A stretch of 64,000 nt of DNA from Agilicoccus flavus (GTDB lineage Bacteria > Actinomycetota > Actinomycetes > Actinomycetales > Dermatophilaceae): the NCBI RefSeq assembly GCF_014857905.1, contig NZ_JACYXE010000001.1:186001-250000 (forward strand). Reading direction: 5' to 3'. The notes under the pieces are model-generated. The model did not search any database and had not been told where the DNA came from. It saw only the letters and a list, made by a program, of their open reading frames with translations. Below are positions 35,901 to 43,369 of the stretch, piece after piece. A program made the position numbers and the translations under genes. Within the stretch, counting starts at the first letter, position 1, and each line of letters starts with the position of its first letter.

Positions 35901-36548
35901 GTCCCACGGGTTGACCTGGGAGACGAGCGAGCTCACCTTGATCGACACGTAGTCGACGTCCTCGCGCGCGAGCATCTCGTCGACGCGCCGCGTGCGCGAG
36001 CTCGCCTCGGCCTCGCCGAGGACGGCCTCGCCGAGGAGGTTGACGTTGAGGCGGAAGCCCTCCGCGCGCGCCTTCGCGAGGTGGCGGCCGAGGGCGGGGT
36101 CGTTCGCGTCGACGACGAGGTGGCCGATGATCTGGCGGAGCCGCTTGCGGGCCAGCGGCACGACGACCGGCGGCGCGAGGGTCGCGACGAAGGAACCCAG
36201 CCCGAGCATCGCCTTGTCGATCGGGCCGAGGAAGCTCGACGCGTTCGCCGTCGACATCCGGCCGAGTTCCTTCGCGGCCACGCCCGTGTCCTCGGGGCGG
36301 GCGACCTTGTCGACGAAGTGGACGGCGAGGTCGAGGCCGGCGGGGTCGCGCACGAGCGCGGCGAGCTGGCCGGTCGTCTGCCGCTCGGACGGGGTCTGGC
36401 CGCGATCGGTCTCGTCGGCCCAGTGCCGGGCGAGGCGGACGGCCTCCTCCACGAACGGGGCGAGGGCGGCCGCGCCGGTCGCGTCCGGGTCGGCGGGCGG
36501 GTGCACGGCCGTGGCCGCGTCGCTGGGGCTCGGGGTGGCGTCGTTCAT
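32970..36548 (-). CDS. putA: Bifunctional proline dehydrogenase / glutamate-semialdehyde dehydrogenase
   Basis: This 1192-residue enzyme oxidises proline to glutamate in two channelled steps. The N-terminal FAD proline dehydrogenase barrel (about 90-450) contains IKIRLVKGANLAMEK and RLGVASHNLFDVA. The aldehyde dehydrogenase domain (about 500-980) contains ITPPWNFPVAIPIGG and the catalytic cysteine in GHAGQKCSAAS. A C-terminal domain of about 200 residues matches the longer PutA classes. There is no N-terminal ribbon-helix-helix, so it is not self-regulating; the divergent AraC-type gene is the likely regulator. A GAGH triplicate, encoded by a 12-bp tandem repeat at 35157-35185, sits in the linker between the two enzymes. 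Confidence 0.95.
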   Translation of the reverse strand: MNDATPSPSDAATAVHPPADPDATGAAALAPFVEEAVRLARHWADETDRGQTPSERQTTGQLAALVRDPAGLDLAVHFVDKVARPEDTGVAAKELGRMSTANASSFLGPIDKAMLGLGSFVATLAPPVVVPLARKRLRQIIGHLVVDANDPALGRHLAKARAEGFRLNVNLLGEAVLGEAEASSRTRRVDEMLAREDVDYVSIKVSSLVSQVNPWDHDGTVERCLDRLRPLYRTAMATTPHSFVNLDMEEYKDLDLTTDLFMRLLSEEEFIGLEAGIVLQAYLPDALPAMERLVAFARERRANGGAPIKIRLVKGANLAMEKVEAAVHGWTPAPYSSKAEVDANYVRCVERATRSDAMGDGEPAVRLGVASHNLFDVALAFLLARSRGVLDHIDIEMLQGMAPAQARAIKAEVGTVLLYTPVVAPEDFDVAVSYLIRRLEENSSPENFLHAIFSDGAGHGAGHGAGHDPMDEQERRFRDSVEQVDSTSVGARRCFERAPIPDAFDNTPDSDPSLPATREWALAALAAQPEPLTSPVLRTEEDVEAVVARGRDAAAGWAARPAAERAAILRDAARALEARRGELLTVMAAEGGKTLAQSDPEISEAIDFARYYADRAGELEPGGSLFTDGAAFLPGLLTLITPPWNFPVAIPIGGVLAALAAGSAVVIKPAPPTPGCVEVAVAALHDAGVPREVLQVVRVDENEAGRALVAHPAVETVVLTGASDTARLFAGWRVEHPAGPRVYGETSGKNALIVTPAADLDLAAADLLNSAFGHAGQKCSAASLGILVGSVGRSERFRRQLVDAVRSLKVGWPHDVSSTMGPVIEPPGDKLRRALTTLEPGESWLVEPQQLDESGRLWSPGLKEGVAPGSFFHLTEVFGPVLGLMRADTLDEAIELQNATAYGLTGGLHSLDPDEIERWSERVEVGNAYINRHITGAIVRRQSFGGWKASVVGPGAKAGGPNYVAQLGTWAPEGLPTRLAEPGDEVREGLRTLLALLPDRTERTWLRAAAGSDAFAWDTEFSRERDESALVVETNVFRYRPMPLVWVRPTGDARPVEVFRLLLGGLAAGVDVRLSLTPQMSAELKARRTENAEIDEALRFVARFVDRAETDDDFVARIERAQVAGRIRLVGADTRLQRVLAEEAARGDITVLDGPVLATGRRELLTFLREQAVSRTIHRFGVMPSQSSGGAH

Positions 36549-36575
36549 GCGCCCAGTATCCGACCCGACCGGGAC

Positions 36576-36628
36576 GCCCGTCTTGGTGATTCGCCGCATC
36601 GGGCCCGCGGGGACCGGTCAAGACGGGC
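36576..36628. promoter_or_regulatory. Inverted repeat between putA and the AraC-type regulator
   Basis: GCCCGTCTTG (36576-36585) is repeated in inverse orientation as CAAGACGGGC (36619-36628). The two sites are about 43 bp centre to centre, close to four helical turns. They lie in the divergent control region, 28 bp from the putA start. They may be paired binding sites for the regulator. Confidence 0.5.
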
Positions 36629-36728
36629 GCGTCCGCGGGGCCGTTTCCCGGACCGGGGGCGGGCGGTCGCACCCTCCCGCCCGGAGTCCACCCGGCCGGG
36701 CGCGCCGGCGCCGTGGGAGCCTGACCAC

Positions 36729-37565
36729 ATGGCACGGCGCGACGCGGGCAGCGCGTTCACCCCGGCGCTGCGGGCCGCGTTGCCCGAGGCGATGCTCACG
36801 CTCGTGGACGAGCTGACGACGACGATGTTCTGCGTCAAGGACGCCGACGGCCGGTACGTGGCGGTCAACCCGACGTTCGTGCGCCGGACCAACGAGTCGT
36901 CGGCGCGGGCGGTGCTCGGGCGCAGCGCCTCGGAGCTGTTCGTCCCCGAGCTCGCCGCCCGCTACGAGGAGCAGGACGACCTCGTCCTGCGGACGGGCGC
37001 CACTCTGCGCAACGAGCTCGAGCTCATCGCCCCGCCCGGCGGGAGCCCCCGCTGGTACCTGACCGCCAAGGTGCCGCTGCGCGGCCCCGCCGACGCGGAG
37101 ACCCGGCAGGATCGACGGAGGCCGCCCGGCCCGCCCCCCGTCATCGGTCTCGTCTCGCTGTCGCAGGACCTCGGCTCGGGCGACGAGGAGGCGATGCACG
37201 CGCTGACCCGGGTCGTCGAGCACATCGACGACCACCTCGGCGAGACGATCCGCGTCCCGGATCTCGCGGCCGTGGCCGGCTGCAGCGTCGACACCCTCGA
37301 GCGCCGGGTGCGGCGGGCGTTCCGGCGCACGCCCGGGCAGCTCGTCCTCACGGCGCGCATCGACCGGGCCCGGGAGTTGCTGCGCGGCGACGATCCGCTC
37401 GCCGAGGTGGCCCTGGCCTGCGGTTTCTACGATCAGGCGGCGTTCTCACGCACCTTCGCGCGGCTCGCGGGCCAGACGCCCGCCGCGTACCGGCGGGCGG
37501 CCCTGACCGGCTCCGCCGAGCCGCGACCGAGCGGCGAACGCAGGCGAGCTCGCGAGCCGCAGTGA
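36729..37565 (+). CDS. AraC-family regulator with PAS sensor domain
   Basis: This 278-residue regulator has a PAS-like domain at about residues 18-125 (TTTMFCVKDADGRYVAVNPTF is the diagnostic segment) and a C-terminal AraC/XylS DNA-binding domain at about 160-262, with two helix-turn-helix units (TIRVPDLAAVAGCSVDTLERR and DPLAEVALACGFYDQAAFSR). Divergent position suggests control of putA in response to proline or its metabolites; this is inference. The last 11 residues, ending REPQ, are encoded by the first unit of a 53-54 bp tandem repeat. Confidence 0.88.
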   Translation: MARRDAGSAFTPALRAALPEAMLTLVDELTTTMFCVKDADGRYVAVNPTFVRRTNESSARAVLGRSASELFVPELAARYEEQDDLVLRTGATLRNELELIAPPGGSPRWYLTAKVPLRGPADAETRQDRRRPPGPPPVIGLVSLSQDLGSGDEEAMHALTRVVEHIDDHLGETIRVPDLAAVAGCSVDTLERRVRRAFRRTPGQLVLTARIDRARELLRGDDPLAEVALACGFYDQAAFSRTFARLAGQTPAAYRRAALTGSAEPRPSGERRRAREPQ

Positions 37566-37702
37566 GCGCGACAGAAGGGACCAAGCGGCGAACGGAGCGA
37601 GCGTGCGAGCCGCAGTGAGCGCGACAGAAGGGACCAAGCGGCGAACGGAGGCGAGCGTGCGAGCCGCAGTGAGCGCGACAGAGAACGCCGAGCGGCGACA
37701 GA
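37531..37702. repeat. Tandem repeat, 53-54 bp unit, about 3.2 copies
   Basis: Units begin at 37531, 37585 and 37638 with GCGGCGAACG, and a partial fourth begins at 37692. Units share GAGCCGCAGTGAGCGCGACA and differ by a few bases. The first unit contains the last 11 codons and stop of the AraC-type gene. The array continues into the gap before the next gene. Confidence 0.85.
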
Positions 37703-37849
37703 AGGCTCTTGACCAAACCTTGACTCTTCTTGACCGAACCCATGCCCGCACGGGGTCCGCTGGTGGGTGACCGGCCGGTAGGAAGTAACAGCGGCCCGTG
37801 AACGGGGGCGGGTCGCCTGTATCTGACGACCACCTACGGAAGGACGACC

Positions 37850-38287
37850 ATGAGCGTCGCCACACCGATCGTCGGAGCCGCACCCTCCCCGCGGCTCGTC
37901 CTCGGACCGCACGGACTCGCCCAGCGGGTGCCGTGCCGCATCTGCGGAGCGACCGTCGGGCAGCCCTGCACCGCCGACGACGTCGCCCGCGACGATCCGC
38001 ACCACTCGCGCTGGATCGGCTACCAGAAGACCATGCGCACCCGGCCGTTCCTCGCGGTGATCGTGCACGACATCGACGCCGACCTGCGCGCCGGCGACGT
38101 CGTCACGTGCGCCTCGGCCGAGAACGGCCGCGACGTGCGGATCCTCGGGGACACGCTCGGGCGGCCCCGCCGCGCCGAGCCGGTGTCCGCCGGCGACGTC
38201 GAGTTCCGCGCGTTCGTCGGCGAGTCCGGCGAGCGTCGCTCGCCGCGCCCGGGCGCCGTCCGCCGGGCCCACGCCCGGCCCGCCTGA
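37850..38287 (+). CDS. Small protein with a zinc-knuckle-like motif
   Basis: This 145-residue soluble protein has no assigned family. Residues 29-40 read CRICGATVGQPC, followed by DDPHHSRW. Such CX2C-X5-C plus His arrangements occur in small zinc-binding domains of actinobacterial and phage proteins. The middle reads like a compact beta fold (PFLAVIVHDIDADLRAGDVVTC), and the last 40 residues are Arg/Pro-rich. AAGGA precedes the ATG at good spacing. It is followed by a strong convergent terminator. Confidence 0.65.
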   Translation: MSVATPIVGAAPSPRLVLGPHGLAQRVPCRICGATVGQPCTADDVARDDPHHSRWIGYQKTMRTRPFLAVIVHDIDADLRAGDVVTCASAENGRDVRILGDTLGRPRRAEPVSAGDVEFRAFVGESGERRSPRPGAVRRAHARPA

Positions 38288-38294
38288 GGACCGG

Positions 38295-38348
38295 GAGGCC
38301 CGTCGACACGGCCCACGCGGAGGGGCGTGGGCCGCGTCGGCGGGCCTC
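38295..38348. terminator. Long hairpin terminator between convergent genes
   Basis: GAGGCCCG and CGGGCCTC at the base and CGGCCCACGC/GCGTGGGCCG near the loop form a stem of over 20 bp with two mismatches and a short loop. It separates the zinc-knuckle gene from the GH31 gene and can act in both directions. Confidence 0.7.
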
Positions 38349-38365
38349 GCGCGACGTTCGGGTCG

Positions 38366-40765
38366 TCAGCGCGCGAGGAGGATCTCGGTGAGGGCGCCGA
38401 GGACGTCCTCGGGCAGGTCCAGCGTGCGCAGTGGCAGGAGCGCGTCGGCGCGGCGCGGGCAGGTGAGCAGCGCCTCCCGGGCGGCGGCCTTGTCGGGGAC
38501 GGACATCTGCGCCGCCGCCAGCACCTCCAGGCAGCGGGAGTCGATGTCGTTCGGGGCGAGCCCCACCTCGCCGAGGACCCGCACCCGGCGCGGCTCCCGG
38601 GCCGGCGCGGCCGGCAGCGTCGCGGCGACGGCGCCCCGCGGTGATCCGGCCCCGGCGGGTGTCACGTCGAGGCGCCGGCCGTCGACCTCCACCGCCTCGA
38701 CGGGGCCGAACCCCACGAGCACGACCCGCCACGTGCGCTCCGTCGGCAGCGCCGACGAGGCGCCCGAGGCGGCGCCGATCACCACCTCCGCGGCCAGTTC
38801 GTCCCAGGTCAGCTCGGTGGTCGACCAGGCGTCGTCGTCGGCGTCCTCGGCGAGGGTGAAGGACCCGCAGGCCCCGGCCACCACGAGCACGTCGAGCCGA
38901 TCGGGCACCTGGACCCCCACGGCCTCGTCGCCGTGCCCGGCCAGCGGCAGCACGGTGCCCGCCGGGGCGAGGACGGGGATCTGGTCGAGGGTGCGGTGCA
39001 GGCGGGCGCGGCGGCCGACCTCTCCCCCGGCGTAGCCGAGTCCGGTGAACAGGTCGACGTGATCGCCCGGCGGGATCCACGCGTCCACCGCGCCGGTGCG
39101 CGAGGCCGGCCGCGCGGGGGACGTCACGGGGGCCACGACGAGGTCGTCGCCGAACGCGTACTCGTTCGGGACGTCGTAGGCCGCGTCGGCGTGCGGGTGG
39201 TCGTGGTACATCGGCCGGACGAGGGAACGGCCGTCCTCGTGGGCACGCCGGTTCATCGTGTGCAGGTAGGGCACGAGCCGGTGCCGCAGCCGGAGATGGG
39301 CGCCCATGACGCGCTCGGCGGCGGCGCCGAACCGCCACGGTTCCTTGGCGGTGAAGGGGTCGTTGCTCGAGTGCAGCCGCATGATCGGCGAGAACACGCC
39401 GAGCTGGACCCAGCGGGTCGCGAGCTCGTCGTCGCTGATCCCGAACATGTGCCCGCCGACGTCGTGGCTCCACCAGCCGTAGCCGACGTTCGCGGCGGTC
39501 GCCGTGAACTCGGGCTGGAACGCGAGCGACGCCCAGCTGATGACGCTGTCGCCGGAGAACCCGATCGGGTACCGGTGGCTGCCGACGCCGGCGTACCGGC
39601 TGAACGTCAGCGGCCGGCGCGGCCCGCGCGGCGCGTCGGCCCGGCCGGAGTCGAGGAAGTGCAGGTGGTTGAGGATCCACAGCGGATCCAACCCCCGCAT
39701 CGCGCTGAACGGGCCGGACTGCCAGTCGACCCACCAGAAGTCGACGCCCTCCTCCTCGCGCGGGTGGTGGACCGCCTCGAGGTAGGTCGTCAGGAAGCGC
39801 GGGTCGGCGGGGTCGAACGCGACGGGCGCCTGCGTGGCCGGGTCGATGCCCATGGCGGCGGCGGCGTCGGGGTAGGCGTCCTCGAAGGCGCGGACGCCGT
39901 CGGCGGGGTGCACGTTGAGGGTGACCGCGAGGCCGCGCTCGTGCACCTGACGCAGGAACGCGGGCGGGTCGGTGAAGAGGTCGCGGTTCCACGAGTAGCC
40001 GGTCCAGCCGCTGCCGAAGCGCGGGTCGACGTCGACGAGGTGCCAGTCCATGTCGATGACGGCGACCGAGAACGGGAGGCGCGCGGCCTCGAAGCGGTCG
40101 AGCAGCTCGAGGTATTCGACGTCATCGTACGGGTGGTAGCGGCTCCACCAGTTGCCCAGCGCGAAGCGGGGCACGACAGGCTGGCTGCCGGTGAGGGCGA
40201 AGAACGCGCGCAGCGCCGCGTCGTAGTCGCGGCCGTAGGCGAAGACGTAGAGGTCGAGGCGGCCGGGCTCGCGCGGCGCGAGCCACCCGTCGTCGGTGAG
40301 CAGCAGCGAGGCGGAATCGTCGTGGACGGTCACGCCCATCCGCGACAGCACGCCCGGCTCCAGGGGGGTCCGGCCGTCGACCTCGTCGAGGGTGCGGGCC
40401 GTGCCGCCGAGGTTGCCCTCCACGGGCTGCTCGTACCGCCACACCGAGTGGTAGTTGCTCACCCCGCCCTTGACCTGCACGAACAGGCCCTCGCTGCTGA
40501 ACGGCTCGAGGTCGTAGGTGAGGTGCAGCCGCTCGGTGTCGAGGGTGAGCGTCCCGTTCTGGGTCGTCGCGGTGAACTCGACCGGGGGGCCGTCGCGGAA
40601 CCACGCCGTCTGCGAGGCCCGGTCCTCGAACGCGCCGTCGGGGCTGTACTCGAGCCGGAGCAGACCCGCGTCGAGGACCGTGATCCGGTGGTGCTCCCCC
40701 GCGATCACGTTGGCGGCGTTCGCGATCGGGCGGACGGGCGGGCGCAGGCGCTCCGGGAGACTCAT
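38366..40765 (-). CDS. GH31 family alpha-glucosidase/alpha-xylosidase
   Basis: This 799-residue glycoside hydrolase has an N-terminal beta-sandwich (1-190), a TIM barrel (about 200-530) and C-terminal beta domains. The barrel shows FALGNWWSRYHPYDDVEYLELL and FSVAVIDMDWH, as in GH31 enzymes. The nucleophile aspartate is in FWWVDWQSG and the acid/base aspartate in GFSGDSVISWASL, with GGHMFGISDDELATRW further on. No signal peptide is present, so it acts on imported oligosaccharides. The last 110 residues are helical and unusual for the family. The upstream divergent gene is the VTT membrane protein. Confidence 0.9.
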   Translation of the reverse strand: MSLPERLRPPVRPIANAANVIAGEHHRITVLDAGLLRLEYSPDGAFEDRASQTAWFRDGPPVEFTATTQNGTLTLDTERLHLTYDLEPFSSEGLFVQVKGGVSNYHSVWRYEQPVEGNLGGTARTLDEVDGRTPLEPGVLSRMGVTVHDDSASLLLTDDGWLAPREPGRLDLYVFAYGRDYDAALRAFFALTGSQPVVPRFALGNWWSRYHPYDDVEYLELLDRFEAARLPFSVAVIDMDWHLVDVDPRFGSGWTGYSWNRDLFTDPPAFLRQVHERGLAVTLNVHPADGVRAFEDAYPDAAAAMGIDPATQAPVAFDPADPRFLTTYLEAVHHPREEEGVDFWWVDWQSGPFSAMRGLDPLWILNHLHFLDSGRADAPRGPRRPLTFSRYAGVGSHRYPIGFSGDSVISWASLAFQPEFTATAANVGYGWWSHDVGGHMFGISDDELATRWVQLGVFSPIMRLHSSNDPFTAKEPWRFGAAAERVMGAHLRLRHRLVPYLHTMNRRAHEDGRSLVRPMYHDHPHADAAYDVPNEYAFGDDLVVAPVTSPARPASRTGAVDAWIPPGDHVDLFTGLGYAGGEVGRRARLHRTLDQIPVLAPAGTVLPLAGHGDEAVGVQVPDRLDVLVVAGACGSFTLAEDADDDAWSTTELTWDELAAEVVIGAASGASSALPTERTWRVVLVGFGPVEAVEVDGRRLDVTPAGAGSPRGAVAATLPAAPAREPRRVRVLGEVGLAPNDIDSRCLEVLAAAQMSVPDKAAAREALLTCPRRADALLPLRTLDLPEDVLGALTEILLAR

Positions 40766-40924
40766 GCCTCGTTCCTACCGCACCCCGATCGAGGCGGGCC
40801 CCACCGGCCTCCGGCCCGGCCGGGCCCGTCCCGGCCACCCGTGCCGCGCCCGTCTCGTATCTCGGCTCGGCGCCGATCCCGCGGCGCGGCATGTCGCACC
40901 GGCGGCGCCCCCTACCGTGGAGGG

Positions 40925-41770
40925 GTGACCAGCGACGACCAGACGCCAGCGCGCCCGCTCCCGTCCGACGGATCGGAGCAGGACCCGCCGACCGGGCCGA
41001 CCACGCCGGTCTCTGCGGACCAGGGGACCACGTCCGGGCCGGGGGGAGCGAGCGCGGCGACGCCCGAGCGCCCGAAGACCCTGTGGCCGGAGGGGACCCA
41101 GTTCGGGCGGGCCGACAAGATCTGCGGATCGCTGCTCGCGTTCATCACCGCGTTCAGCCTCGTCATGCTGCCGTTGCGGCCGGTCATCCTCGGCATGGAA
41201 CCGCTCGCCCTCGTGGCGCTGACGGGGTCGCGAACGGGCATGGTCGCGAGCGGCGCGCTGGCGGCGACGGGGCACGGCTGGTGGCCGGTCGCCCTCGTCA
41301 TCGGCACCCTCAGCCTCGTGAAGTTCCACTGGATCTTCTGGTGGGCCGGCAAGCTGTGGGGCGACTGGTTCGTCGCGAGCCTCGTCGGGCCCGGGGAGAA
41401 GGCGGCCAAGCGGGCGAAGCGGGCCGAGGCCATCACGCGCAAGTACGACGTCCTCGCGATGCTCCTCACGTTCATCCCGTTCGTGCCGGTGCCCTCGCCC
41501 ATCGTGTACGCGATCCTCGGCACCTCCGGCACGTCCCTGCGGCGCTTCCTCGCCCTCGACGTGCTCTGGGCGCTCGTGCTGCAGTCGCTGTACCTCTACC
41601 TCGGGTGGCGCATCGGCGAGCCCGCCGTGCGCCTGCTCGACGAGTTCGCCAGGTACTCCTGGTACCTCACCGGCGCGATCCTCGTGTTCATCGTCGTCGG
41701 CGCCTTCCGCGCCGCACGCAAGGAGGCGGCGCAGAAGGACGCCGGGACCGAGATGACCGACCGGGCCTGA
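40925..41770 (+). CDS. VTT/DedA-type membrane protein
   Basis: This 281-residue membrane protein has a disordered Thr/Pro-rich N-terminus (1-55) and four or five helices. The KKFHWIFWWAGK-like stretch (here VKFHWIFWWAGKLWGD) and FIPFVPVPSPIVYAILG with its proline-rich re-entrant loop are typical of the VTT/DedA superfamily, which is implicated in lipid-carrier flipping and membrane homeostasis. The GTG start at 40925 follows an A/G-rich stretch. A GC-rich stem-loop follows the stop. Confidence 0.8.
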   Translation: MTSDDQTPARPLPSDGSEQDPPTGPTTPVSADQGTTSGPGGASAATPERPKTLWPEGTQFGRADKICGSLLAFITAFSLVMLPLRPVILGMEPLALVALTGSRTGMVASGALAATGHGWWPVALVIGTLSLVKFHWIFWWAGKLWGDWFVASLVGPGEKAAKRAKRAEAITRKYDVLAMLLTFIPFVPVPSPIVYAILGTSGTSLRRFLALDVLWALVLQSLYLYLGWRIGEPAVRLLDEFARYSWYLTGAILVFIVVGAFRAARKEAAQKDAGTEMTDRA

Positions 41771-41772
41771 TC

Positions 41773-41806
41773 GGCCCGCCGGCCGCGGGTCGGCCGCCGG
41801 CCGGCC
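41773..41806. terminator. GC-rich hairpin between convergent genes
   Basis: A 14-bp stem (GGCCCGCCGGCCGC with GCCGCCGGCCGGCC) with two mismatches closes a 6-nt loop, exactly filling the 39-bp gap between the VTT and amidase genes. It has no U tract. Confidence 0.5.
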
Positions 41807-41809
41807 GCG

Positions 41810-43276
41810 TCAGTGCCCGAGCAGCGGGGGCAGGACGGCGGCGTGGCCGGTGGCCCGCTCGTAGGCCTGGGCGGTGCGCAGGAGACGGACGTCGCCGCCG
41901 TGCGGACCGACGAACTGCACCCCCACCGGGAGGCCGCCCACGAACCCGCCGGGCATCGACACGGCCGGGCCGCCCATCGCCGACACGAGCGTGCACGAGC
42001 GCATCCAGTCGACGTACGAGGTCATCGGCACGCCGTCGACCTGCTCGGGGTAGCGCAGCTGCGTCGGGAACGGCATGACCTGCGTCGTCGGCGCGAGGAG
42101 CGCGTCGTGGGTCTCGAACCACGCGTCGACGCGCGACCGCAGCCGGGTCCGGGCGACGGCGGCGTCCATGAGGTCACCGGCCGACAGGGCGAGCCCGCGC
42201 TCGACGTTCCAGTGGATGTCGGCCTTGACGGCCTCGCCGTGCCGCGCGACGAGCTCCCGCAGCGACAGCGCCATGTCGAACGCGCGGGTGACGTCGAACA
42301 CCTCGTCCGCGAGACGCAGGCTCGGGCACGACTCCTCGACGTGCGCGCCGAGGTCCGAGAGGACGTCGGCCTGGGCCCGCACGAGCGCCCGGATCTCGGG
42401 CTCGACGGGCACCCCGAGGCCGAAGTCGAGGGTGAGCCCGACGCGCACGCCGGCCAGCGGGGCGCTCCCCGGGTCTCCGGCGCCGCGCAGGAGGGGCGCG
42501 AACTCGGCGCCGGAGACCGGGCACGGGTACGCGACGGCCGGGTCGGGGCCGGCGAGGACCGTCATGGCGAGGGCGATGTCCGCGACGTCGCGGGCGATGG
42601 GCCCCGTGCGCGAGAGCCACGCCCACGCGTTGCGGGTGGGCGCGACCGGCACGACGCCGACGGACGGGCGGAAGCCGACGACCCCGTTGAACGCGGCGGG
42701 GTTGCGCAGGGACCCGCCCATGTCGCTGCCGTCGGCGAGCGCCTGCATCCGGGTGGCGACGGCAACGGCCGCGCCGCCGCTCGACCCGCCCGCCGACAGG
42801 CCCGGGTCGAACGCGTTGCCCGTGGCGCCGAAGAGCTCGTTGAAGGTGTGCGAGCCGGCCGCGAACTCCGGCACGTTGTTCTTGCCCGTGCTGTTGGCGC
42901 CGGCGGCGCGCAGGCGGGCGACGACGAGGTCGTCGGCGGTCGGCACATGGTCGGCGACGGCGGACCCGGACGTCGAGCGGATCCCCGCCACGAGGTGGGT
43001 GTCCTTGTGCGTCATGGGCAGGCCGTGCAGGGGAGGGAGCTGGGCGGGGTCCTCGACCCGTGCCGCGAGCTCGTCGGCCTCGCCCGCGCGGCGGCGGGCC
43101 CCCTCGACGTCGAGCACGACGACGGCGTTGAGGGCCAGGTTGATCGTCTCGATCCGGGCGAGGTGCGCGTCGAGGGCCTCGGTGGCCGAGATCTCCCGCT
43201 CCCGCAGCGCCCGCGTGAGCCGCCGTGCGGACCACGTCGTCGGGTCGGCGGCCTCGGGCACGATCGCATCGCTCAT
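41810..43276 (-). CDS. Amidase signature family hydrolase
   Basis: This 488-residue cytoplasmic amidase uses the Ser-cisSer-Lys triad: Lys91 in PMTHKDTHLV, Ser165/166 in GGSSGGAA and the nucleophile Ser189 in GSDMGGSLRNP, all correctly spaced. Candidates include aliphatic or aryl amides. It is not a GatA, because gatB and gatC are absent and the N-terminal region differs. The gene is 93 bp downstream of an MFS transporter on the same strand, which could import the substrate. Confidence 0.92.
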   Translation of the reverse strand: MSDAIVPEAADPTTWSARRLTRALREREISATEALDAHLARIETINLALNAVVVLDVEGARRRAGEADELAARVEDPAQLPPLHGLPMTHKDTHLVAGIRSTSGSAVADHVPTADDLVVARLRAAGANSTGKNNVPEFAAGSHTFNELFGATGNAFDPGLSAGGSSGGAAVAVATRMQALADGSDMGGSLRNPAAFNGVVGFRPSVGVVPVAPTRNAWAWLSRTGPIARDVADIALAMTVLAGPDPAVAYPCPVSGAEFAPLLRGAGDPGSAPLAGVRVGLTLDFGLGVPVEPEIRALVRAQADVLSDLGAHVEESCPSLRLADEVFDVTRAFDMALSLRELVARHGEAVKADIHWNVERGLALSAGDLMDAAVARTRLRSRVDAWFETHDALLAPTTQVMPFPTQLRYPEQVDGVPMTSYVDWMRSCTLVSAMGGPAVSMPGGFVGGLPVGVQFVGPHGGDVRLLRTAQAYERATGHAAVLPPLLGH

Positions 43277-43369
43277 GCCCGCAGCCTACGGATCCAGCCC
43301 GCGCGAGGGCGGTCGCCACCGGACCGAGACGCCTGCGGGCCGGGCGCGCCGGACGAGCCGGCCCCGACC

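Noticed and set aside
32973-37565. 1530-codon plus-strand ORF
   Set aside because: Most of it is antisense to putA, whose domains and motifs are unmistakable. The only real plus-strand gene is the in-frame AraC-type regulator at the end. High GC removes stop codons from shadow frames.
37531-37702. Possible CRISPR array
   Set aside because: The units are contiguous tandem repeats of 53-54 bp without unique spacers, and no cas genes are nearby.
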